Shown here: one piece after another, positions 56,670-64,000 of the stretch
Layout of the letters: every line of letters begins with the position of its first letter
How positions within the stretch are numbered: the first letter of the stretch is position 1
DNA from: Solenopsis invicta
Lineage: Eukaryota; Arthropoda; Insecta; Hymenoptera; Formicidae
Reading direction: 5' to 3'
Assembly (NCBI RefSeq): GCF_016802725.1
Contig: NC_052668.1
Coordinates: forward strand, 5,438,501 to 5,502,500
Length of the DNA stretch: 64,000 nucleotides
Made by a program: the position numbers and the translations under genes
Notes under the pieces: model-generated
The model's database searches: none
What the model was told of the DNA's origin: nothing
The model's input: the letters and a program-made list of their open reading frames with translations, nothing else

Positions 56670-57873
56670 CAGGGTGACCCATTTTAACTTAGGCAGCCAA
56701 ATAACTCGAAAAATAAGCACACTACGAAAAAATGTTTTAAATCAAAATTTCGTCATTTCGAGGAAGACGTACAATGACGTTAAAATCAGCTTCCCCACCC
56801 CTTCCCCTGGGCGGTGAGGGGGGGCAAGTTTGAAATCTTAAATAGGAACCCCTATTTTTTATTGCATATTTGGAATCTTTGGCTAAAAACACATACAATT
56901 TGTTTGAAACATTTTTCACAATTCATGATAGATGGCGCTGTAATAGACGAAATTCAATTTCTTCGATTTCTCTTACTGAGAACCCATGCTTACGATTCTG
57001 TAATAAATTAACAATAAAAATACCACGTTTTTATTGTTAATACTTAAAATTAGTCTTAAAACAAACTTCTCATTATTTTTTATTACTCATTAATTCTCAA
57101 GAAACTGCTTTTAGCGTAACCTGCCCTTTAGGCAACTTGAATGGTCCAAAGTACGAGACATTTTGGACTTTCCATCTGATGGAGTTCCTGTAAGTATCTC
57201 TAAGGGTCACTACTTGACCTTGCCTTAACAGGTTGGGTCACAACACGACCTTGCCTTCACTGGCTGGGTTACCACACGTTCAAGCACCCCGAATTGTGAG
57301 AGGCGAGGGGACTCACGTTAATCAAGCACCCCGAATTGTGAGAGGCGAGGGGACTCACGTTAATCAAGCACCCCGAAGGGAACAGAAAACTGCTACGTCC
57401 ATGTCGTTGTTCCTGGGTTACGCTAAAAGCAGTTTCTTGAGAAGTAATTAATGAGTAATAAAAAATAATGAGAAGTTTGTTTTAAGACTAATTTCGAGTA
57501 TTAACAATGAAAACGTGATATTTTTATTGTTAATTTATTGCAGAATCGTAAGCATGGGTTCTCAGTAAGAGAAATCGAAGAAATTGAATTTCGTCGATTA
57601 CAGCGCCATCTATCATGAATCGAGAAAAATGTTTCAAACAAATTGTATGTGTTTTTAGCCAAAGATTCCGAATATGCAATAAAAAAAGGGGTTCCCATTT
57701 AAGATTTCAAACTTGCCCCTCCTCACCGTCCAGGGGGAGAGATGGGGGGGGGGGGGATTTTAACGTCATTGTACGTCCCCCTCGAAATGACGAAATTTTG
57801 ATTCTGAACATTTTTTTGTAGTGTGCTTATTTTTCGAGTTATTTGGCTGCCTAAGTTAAAATGGGTCATCCTG
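56670..57873. mobile_element. Foldback element with TA duplication, 1.2 kb
   Basis: TA on both sides (56668-56669, 57874-57875). Ends CAGGGTGACCCATTTTAACT and counterpart; arms 56670-57120 and 57417-57873 are inverted repeats of about 450 bp. The loop has a 42-bp repeat (caagcaccccgaattgtgag and following) in two and a half copies at 57282-57375. It inserted in the A/T-rich tail of the LINE. Non-coding. Confidence 0.83.
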
Positions 57874-57906
57874 TATAATAAAATGACGTGCTAACTTCAC
57901 AGACAC

Positions 57907-58565
57907 GAAAATGGGTTTTACTTGAATTGAATGAAAAACAGCAAGAAAATCAAAAAACCACTTGTGAAATGCTGCTCGACAGATACAAACGAAAATCATT
58001 TCTTTATCGAATCGTGACAAGCAATAAAAAATGGATATATTTTGAGAAACCTAAGCGTCGTAAATCGTGGATAAATCCAGGAAAACTATCGACATCCACT
58101 GCAAGACCAAATCGCTTTGGAAAAGACAATGTTCTGTGTTTGGTGGGATTAGAAGGATATAATTTATTATGAGCTGCTAAAACCTGATGAAATTGTTAAC
58201 ATTGATCGCTACTAACAGCAAATGATTGATTTATATCGAGCATTACGTGAAAAACAACCGGAATATGGAAAAAGGCAACACATTGTCATTTTGCTCCATG
58301 ATAATGCCCCATCACACACAGCAAAATGGGTCGGAGAAACAATCGAGGCGTTCAGTTAAGAAATACTAGCGCATGCGGCTTATTCTTCAGACTTGGCTCC
58401 GTTCAATTATTATCTATTTGCATCACTGGGACACACTCTCGCTGAACAACGCTTCAGTTTGTATGAAAATATACGAAAATGGCTCGATAACTGGTTTGCT
58501 TCAAAAGAAGAACTGGTTTTTTGGCGTGGCATTCATAAACTGCCGGAGAGGTAGGAAAAATGTAT
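57907..58565 (+). pseudogene. Mariner transposase, catalytic part
   Basis: Continues the transposase begun at 38522. ENQKTTCEMLLDRYKRKSFL, then IVTSNKKWIYFEKPKRRKSW, where the first catalytic Asp of TGDEKW is Asn. LLHDNAPSHTAKW keeps the second Asp. SDLAPFNYYLFASLGHTLAE has Asn for the third. It ends FWRGIHKLPER. Several stops and frame changes are present (near 58130, 58170, 58210 and 58360). Catalytically dead on two counts. Confidence 0.85.
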
Positions 58566-58669
58566 AAATAGCAATGAAGATTATTTTGAACAAAATATTA
58601 TTTATCATTTTCAAACAACAGACGTGTAATGTTTATAAAAAAATTCCGGTTTCATACTTCTACACCTGG

Positions 58670-58706
58670 TGTGTGCGTGTGCGTGTGCGTATGCGTGTGT
58701 GTGCGT

Positions 58707-58738
<32 letters not shown>
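58670..58738. repeat. GT microsatellite
   Basis: Imperfect (GT)n next to the mariner's right end. 58739-59467 after it is AT-rich with no supportable gene. Confidence 0.88.
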
Positions 58739-59467
58739 AATTTAATAATTATAATTTAAGAATTACAATTTGCTTTATCATGTGCAAGATTGTATCACGG
58801 CTGAATAACACTTCTTTACTATAGCACATAAGGAAGGTCCCTGTGATGGTAATGGTTGAAATTTAAGACAATTAGGAAAGCTAGTTTGCAAGAAAATATA
58901 ATCCTCAATGCTGAGGCATTGTATCTGTGGGCTAAAAATAATGTGAAACAGACAAGAATTTTATTTAGTTTGAAAACAAATCACGACAAATTAAGTTAGT
59001 TTGTGGAACCAAGATTTGCATTAGCGAAAACTATTCCGGGTACGTTACAATATGCAATTATTTTTGCGAGCAAAGATCAATTAATTTTTAAACAATACAG
59101 TTTTGATGAGAAACAAGACTATTCCAAAAAAATATAGAAAAAATAAATAAGTCTAAATAATATAAAACACAGAATACATAACTATTTTTTAGTTTATAGA
59201 TATTTGTTAAAATATAATATTTACGTAGTACTAAATAATTGGCCATAAAAATTAATATTATCTAGCTTTTGACAGAAATTATAATTATGTATAAAAAAAA
59301 ATATTTATTTTTGAGAGGATCCCATTAGGATCCAAGAATTTGCTTTATGATGCGATATTTTACATGTATTGAAGTTTTTTTGAGAATTTCTTTCAGATTT
59401 TTAAAAATAGATAAAATATTCATTTTTTTATTCAAAAATAAAAAATTAAATTTTTTGATACTATTAA

Positions 59468-60335
59468 CGCTTAAACACACCGATCCTGTAAAATATGGAA
59501 ACACATTTTTGGTTCTGGGAGACTTTTCAACTTTGAGAAGCTATAACTTTGATTAAAATCAATATTTTTTTACGATTTTTTTTTTAACAAAAGTTCAAAA
59601 TCTCAGTAGTGTAACTGTACAATCAGCATTAAAGAAAAATAATTTATTGTGAAGTTATAAAAGAAAAACCATTAAGCAAAAATAAGAAACTGCCAAAAAT
59701 TCACTTTTCCTTCTAAAATCATATCTTTGCAACAAAAAATATTTAGGGACTTTCAAATACGGAGTTTTAAAGCTAAAAAATCACGCTTTCAAAATAAAAT
59801 TTGGCAAAGTCATTTTTTTTAAAAAGTATAATTATGTAACATGGAGAATATGAGGTATTTTTGGGCATCTATAAATCCACTTAAAAAAAAAATCATCTTT
59901 TTTTAACAAAAAACTTTGAAGAACTTTACAATACGGCGTTTTAAAACTAAAGATTCACATTTTCGAAAAAAAAATTATATCATTGTCATTTCTATTAAAA
60001 AATGTACTTATGCAACAAGGCGAATATGAGGTATTTTTGATTAAATTGTGTCTAAAATTGAAAATTGATATGTTTCATGATACATTTCGGAAAAACTCTC
60101 TTTTCTACAGCATTTCATAGTATTCCAACTTTACATAGAGTATATGCGAGTAACATCTGCAAACCGATCTGTTTGAACGTATTTTGCCCAGCTTTTTTAT
60201 GTAAAATACTCACAAAAAAAGTTTTACTTACACACTATATGGGTCGCATTGACCCTAACAAAACTTTGCTGCTGTACCGTTCAAATTCTGGTTGACCAAA
60301 AAAGTTGATCAACTATATCAATCGAAAGAGGAGAT
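59468..60335. mobile_element. Truncated second copy of the piggyBac-like element
   Basis: Preceded by TTAA (59464-59467), begins CGCTTAAACAC and is colinear with the reverse complement of 25373-26354 up to tatatcaatcgaaagagg. The last 120 bp, including the second inverted end, are missing. Confidence 0.72.
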
Positions 60336-60369
60336 AGTAGTATAGCAAGGCGGATTCTAACTCAGGATC

Positions 60370-60990
60370 TGATGGATGGTACGGGGGCAGGAGGGGGGGT
60401 TTCACGACGCGTCTTTGCCGTATTGACCGAGATGATGTCACGCGGGGAGCGGAAAGAATATTTCACGTCATGTATTTTGTCGTGCTGATCACGCCTTCAA
60501 GGGAGGGGACGATGCCACCTCGCGGCGCTAATCATGGCATAGGTGACATCACTTTAAAAAAAGCGCTGCTCTCTCACCTCCCTCCACGTATGTATGCCTT
60601 CTCGCTCGCACGCCAATGTTCTTTTTGCCGTGCTAACCACGTCTTGGAGGGGGGGTGATGCCATCTCGATTTGTGCGGGGGCAGGGGAAATTTCATGGCG
60701 CGCGTCTTTGCCGTACTGTCCGAAGTGATGTCACGTGGGGGGTGCGGGAGGAACATTTCACGGCGTGTACTTTTGCCGTGCTAACCACGTTTTGGAGGGA
60801 GGGGGCAATGCCGCCTCGATCTGAGGGGGGTGCGATGGCAGGGGGGAATTCACGGCGCGCGTCTTTGCCGCACTGACCGAGATAATGTCACGCGAGGAGC
60901 GGGAGGAACATTTCACGGCATATATTTTGTCGTGCTGACCACGCCTTGAAGGGAGGGGGCGATGCCACCTCGCGGTGTCAGCATAGATGA
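60370..60990. repeat. GC-rich imperfect tandem array
   Basis: Three to four copies of a unit with gatgtcacgyggggagcgg, aacatttcacggc and ccacgccttgaagggagggg; unit length varies around 150-250 bp. ORFs through it (60470-60658, 60758-61186 minus) are by-products of composition. Confidence 0.7.
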
Positions 60991-61498
60991 CGGAAGCGCA
61001 CATGTGTTTGCTCTCTTGCTCCCTCCCGTATTGCTCTCTCATTCCCCGTACGCTTACTTTTTTGCTCGTACGCGTCTTAAGCAAGGTGCTCGTTCGCACA
61101 CCAACGCTATAATCGCACGGTCGCACACCAACGCTATAATTGCACGCGTTTCTTATTAATCTAAAGGATAGGAAATGCTGGGACAAAGATAGGGAAATAA
61201 GATTATAGTTATTATTTTTCTATTATATTTATTTTTTAAATCTTACAAAAATTGAAAAAAATTTATAAGAATGAACAATTTATAAAAATGAAAAATTTAT
61301 AAGTAATAAAAAAATTTATGTATGTGCGGTGTGGCATGGTGATCATCCTCCTTGTTCTCCTCCTTCCTCCATACGCGCGGTCTATTTTTGCTCGCTTGCT
61401 CGTGCTCTTTCATATGCGACTTATATTAAATCTCGCACGCATTCTTATTTTTGATAGATTTCAGGAGTGGACAAGAATAGGAAAAATAATGTTTGAAT
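60991..61498. other. Intergenic, no gene seen
   Basis: A short duplication (cgcacaccaacgctataat, twice, at about 61094 and 61122) and AT-rich sequence. The open frame at 61318-61764 runs into the TA microsatellite and the LINE and is not a gene. Confidence 0.4.
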
Positions 61499-61499
61499 G

Positions 61500-61546
<47 letters not shown>
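61499..61546. repeat. TA microsatellite
   Basis: (TA)n of 46 bp directly before the LINE 5' end. Confidence 0.92.
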
Positions 61547-61550
<4 letters not shown>

Positions 61551-61945
61551 GGGGGTTGAGCTACCTACCGGACGCGTCTCCGGGTGGCGGATAGGAGAAC
61601 GGCCGGAGGGGCCCGAGTCCCCCAGGGATAAAATCCTGCGTGGGATTAGGGTACCTCCAGTTAGTAGCAGTTATAATTGGTCTCCCAGGTGTAAAACCCT
61701 GCGTGGGGTCAGGAAGGCCGCTAGCGCGGACCAGCTCCCTAAGCCAAGTAAGCTATCGTGGTGATGGCTGCGTGGCACTGAGGGAGCAGTGTCTTGAACG
61801 ATGCCTCTGGGGCACCAGGCGACACCCCAGAGTAAGTAGCCTTACCCACGCATCCGGGGCTCTGTGTGGGCGGACCGTTATTTCCCTAGGTCCTCGTGAA
61901 ATCAAGATAGAAACATTTAAAAATCTCAAAGACGTTGTAGAAGAG

Positions 61946-62890
61946 ATGGAGGGCCCGCAGTGCGGGACCTCCAGTGCGGAGGCAGCGGAGGGAGTTGCGG
62001 ACAGGGCTCATCTGGGCTCCGGAGGCACCACCACCACCGTCTTAGAAAAAAACTCCGCGCCAGCGGCGGGCCCTCTTGACAAGAGGAACCGCTTTGGTGC
62101 GGAGAAAAGGAGGGCCGAACGGGAACGAGAAAGGTCTCAGTGCGGGACCTCCTTGGGCACCGTGACCCCCCCGGTAGCAACGCCGAGGAAGAGGGAGAGG
62201 CACGCCCGCGGCAAACGCCGGAAGGGTTCCACGGACACTCCCCCTTCGGCGGAAGGATCCGCTAAGAAGCATAGGGCTCAACGCATTGGGACCTATGCCG
62301 AGGCGGTGGACCCTTTAACAATAGTTATCATCCCCGAGGGTTATCCCGAGGAGGAAATCACTGCTGAGCGGCTGGCTCTCTTGAAGCTGGCCGTCAGCAG
62401 GGCAATCAGTGGGATCCGGGAAGGATCTATTCCATGCTTCCGTCGTACCTTCCTTAGGGGAGGGGCCGCGGTAGTCTTAGACAGGGATGAGGCGTCCCTA
62501 ATCTGGCTCGCTGAGCAGATGGGGAACATCTCTCCCTGGGAAAATACCAAGCTCAAGGTGGTGGGCCCGGAGGAGCTTCAAAGGCAGCATAGGGCCGTGG
62601 TCTGGATCCCGGGGGCTCCCGATGAACCGGCCGCGATCCTGGAGCGGCTGGAAAGGCAAAATCCTGGGCTCAGCACCGGGAGCTGGAAGATTATGGCTGA
62701 GAACGTAGGTGCTACCAGGGATGGTAGGAACCTGGTTCTCAGAATTCCAGAGTCCAGCGTCATCAAGCTGAAGGCGTTGGACTTCAAGCCCTACCTTGGG
62801 CTCGACCAAGTCACCTTGGACCCCAAGGTGAGCGGGGCCCAAGGTGGGGATAGGGAGGGCGAGAAGGAGCCTCCTATGGACGAATCGTAA
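61946..62890 (+). CDS. LINE ORF1 with DUF4780-like domain, 314 aa
   Basis: The frame is open from 61640, but the first ATG in it is at 61946 (MEGPQCGTSSAEAAEG). The N-terminal half is low-complexity and basic with a nuclear-signal-like KRERHARGKRRK. The C-terminal half (from TYAEAVDPLTIVIIPEGYPE) contains FRRTFLRGGAAVVLDRDEAS, ISPWENTKLKVV and VVWIPGAPDEPAAILERLER, which match the DUF4780 pattern found in insect LINE ORF1 proteins. No stop interrupts it. It likely binds RNA in the retrotransposition complex; this is inference from position and family. Confidence 0.75.
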   Translation: MEGPQCGTSSAEAAEGVADRAHLGSGGTTTTVLEKNSAPAAGPLDKRNRFGAEKRRAERERERSQCGTSLGTVTPPVATPRKRERHARGKRRKGSTDTPPSAEGSAKKHRAQRIGTYAEAVDPLTIVIIPEGYPEEEITAERLALLKLAVSRAISGIREGSIPCFRRTFLRGGAAVVLDRDEASLIWLAEQMGNISPWENTKLKVVGPEELQRQHRAVVWIPGAPDEPAAILERLERQNPGLSTGSWKIMAENVGATRDGRNLVLRIPESSVIKLKALDFKPYLGLDQVTLDPKVSGAQGGDREGEKEPPMDES

Positions 62891-62904
62891 AGTTCGATCG
62901 TCCC

Positions 62905-64000
62905 GGGGTGACCTTTACTCAGATTAACTTGCACCACAGCAAAGGGGTCTCGGCGATTCTGTCGTGGAAACAGGCTGCGGTGCACACAGCCATTTCACTG
63001 ATACAATAGCCTTCCGGAGCCGTATCAGTGGCGTGGTAGCATGCGGGAGGTTATTTAAGCCTCCAGCAGCCGAAAAGCCCAGAGCCTGCGTAGCGGTGAA
63101 GGGCGTTGACGCTCGACTAATCCCGCATTTATGTTCTAGAGATGTGGTAGCGGTCCAGCTTGATGTTGCCGATTTCTTGGGAAGCAGGAAGAAAGTGGTG
63201 GTGTGCTCCGCATATTTTCCTTACGACGAGGGGGCTCCGCAGCCGCCGGAACCGGTGACCACACTGGTAGAGTACTGCCAGAGTGAGCGGCTTCCCCTGA
63301 TAGTGGGGTGCGATGCTAACTCGCACCACACGGTTTGAGGTAGCACGGATACCAACGATAGAGGTAGGAAGTTGTTGGAATTTCTAGCGTCGACGGACCT
63401 GGAGATTCTCAACAGAGGTAACGAGCCCACCTTTTGCACGGCGGTGAGGAGAGAGGTTCTCGATCTTACTGTCTGTTCTAGGTGTATATCGAGGGACGTG
63501 GTCGGATGGAGGGTCTCGCGCGAACCTTCACTGTCAAACCATAGGCAAATCACCTTCAAGCTGGCTTGGGCCAGAGGTGAGGTGACGACGTTTAGGTACC
63601 CCAGAAGGATCGATTGGGACTCCTATCGGGTGGACTTGAAATGCTATTTCGAGGGCTTCCCAAGGAGGCACGGAACCGAGGAGGAACTGGAGCTCTGCGT
63701 GAATCATTTGCAGAGGTCTCTGGTGGAGAGCTACGAAAGGAACTGCCCAGAGAGGGCGGTTAAGAATTCCAGGGGCAACTCTTAATGAAGTCCCAAGCTG
63801 CAGGAGCTCAGAAGTGCGGCTCGGAGGGCCTGGAATAGGGCCAGGAACACGGGCCGCCAATCGGACTGGGAACTTCATAGAAGGGCCCAGAAAGACTACA
63901 GAGATCACTGTGGTAAGGGCTAAGAAAAAGAGCTGGAAAGAGTTCTGCGAGTCGGTAGAGGGCGTGCCCGAGACCGTAAGACTATGCAGGATTCTAGCCA
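62905..64000 (+). pseudogene. LINE ORF2 endonuclease part, partial
   Basis: Starts around FTQINLHHSKGVSAILSWKQ and contains the AP-type endonuclease: VVVCSAYFPYDEGAPQPPEP, IVGCDANSHHTV followed by a TGA at 63336-63338 where Trp is usual, then GSTDTNDRGRKLLEFLASTD, FCTAVRREVLDLTVCS and SLSNHRQITFKL. The frame stays the same across the TGA to 63785, where TAA appears. Sequence after that (LQELRSAARRAWNRARNTGR) continues in frame for a while and shifts near 63915. Reverse transcriptase lies beyond the window. Confidence 0.75.

Larger units (their letters stand above)
38876..57906 (+). mobile_element. NOF/Foldback-like MULE element with nested insertions
   Basis: Ends GTGTCTGTGAAGTTAGCACG are inverted repeats of more than 30 bp, continuing as long arms. 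The target sequence is duplicated as GAAAAATGG (38866-38874) and GAAAATGGG (57907-57915), an 8-9 bp duplication as in MULE/FB elements. The left arm (38876-40562 and 43383-45000) and right arm (47270-47860, 48385-48450, 50310-51603, 57895-57906) hold 158-bp subterminal tandem repeats, then shared unique sequence, then an inverted fragment of the transposase C-terminus. The centre (45259-47344) holds a decayed NOF-like transposase. Later insertions: solo LTR, deleted mariner, second solo LTR, rosa mariner, LINE and a foldback element. Confidence 0.78.
38099..58669 (+). mobile_element. Cecropia-type mariner split by a 19-kb insertion
   Basis: The left end CCAGGTGTAAAAGTATGAAA follows a TA; the right end (58640-58669) is its inverted repeat and is followed by TG where TA is expected. 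The mariner itself is 38099-38875 plus 57907-58669. A small element sits in its left part (38174-38412). Its transposase gene is interrupted by the Foldback-like element, with reading continuous across the two sides. Confidence 0.82.
61547..64000 (+). mobile_element. LINE, 5' part, cut by the window end
   Basis: A GC-rich 5' leader with repeated blocks (ataaaatcctgcgtgggat and gtaaaaccctgcgtggggt, 61628 and 61690), ORF1 with a DUF4780-like domain and ORF2 with an endonuclease. The type is of the Jockey/I group by its ORF1 and endonuclease motifs. The 3' part lies outside. Confidence 0.78.

Noticed and set aside
38876..57906. Polinton/Maverick interpretation of the 19-kb element
   Set aside because: The size fits, but there is no DNA polymerase B, integrase, ATPase or capsid gene, and the 158-bp arm repeats, the 8-9 bp duplication and the NOF-like blocks point to a Foldback/MULE element.
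61318..61764. 148-aa ORF before the last LINE
   Set aside because: It runs through a TA microsatellite into the LINE leader.

Overview
The window is eukaryotic, almost certainly insect, and most likely from an ant or another hymenopteran. This rests on the families recognised (the capsid-like/partner gene pair at the left edge, the purine-rich LINE, Penelope, NOF/Foldback, rosa and cecropia-type mariners), on AT-rich intergenic DNA with many microsatellites, and on short introns and insect splice and TATA signals. There is no prokaryotic organisation. Species cannot be fixed from the sequence. The only piece of ordinary host gene I can support is one leucine-rich-repeat exon at 35398-35516 on the minus strand. 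Nearly everything else is mobile or repetitive DNA, mostly broken and deeply nested.

Layout. 1-1.9 kb: a decayed double-jelly-roll (capsid-like) gene and a conserved partner gene. 2.0-3.5 kb: a foldback element (1968-3465) with tRNA-like pol III heads in both arms and a TTA target duplication. 3.5-4.2 kb: a tandem array. 4.2-5.0 kb: two small candidate genes. 5-9.8 kb: GC-rich and repeated DNA without a recognisable gene. 9.8-17.6 kb: a Gypsy-type LTR retrotransposon whose 5' LTR is split by a 3.4-kb DNA transposon (10700-14088) carrying an intact 628-aa transposase. 18.2-27.4 kb: two copies of an architecture made of ATATTGC-rich arrays flanking a 5S-rRNA-like segment. Between them sits a 3.76-kb Tc1 element that is nearly one giant hairpin (20308-24066), and a piggyBac-like element lies in the second copy. 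28.0-28.8 kb: a foldback MITE. 29.3-35.2 kb: a Penelope-like element in inverted arrangement, with a 2.76-kb LTR-type insertion. 35.4-38 kb: the LRR exon, two MITEs and microsatellites.

38.1-58.7 kb is a single nest. A cecropia-type mariner (38099-58669) was split by a roughly 19-kb NOF/Foldback-like element (38876-57906) whose terminal repeats contain 158-bp tandem units. That element then received a solo LTR of the same family as the Gypsy element (40563-43382, itself hit by an internally deleted mariner), a short solo LTR, a rosa (DD41D) mariner and a LINE with a 19-bp target duplication. The LINE tail received a further 1.2-kb foldback element. 59.5-60.3 kb holds a truncated second copy of the piggyBac-like repeat, 60.4-61.0 kb a GC-rich tandem array, and 61.55-64.0 kb the 5' part of a LINE with a DUF4780-like ORF1, cut by the window end.

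How the genes relate: there are no operons or pathways. The coding regions are transposon proteins. The two large intact ones are the 628-aa transposase (11381-13267) and the Tc1 DD34E transposase (21338-22351). A 222-aa mariner protein lacking its catalytic centre (41420-42088) is also open. Pattern recognition was by eye; family names are from memory of the families, not from searches.
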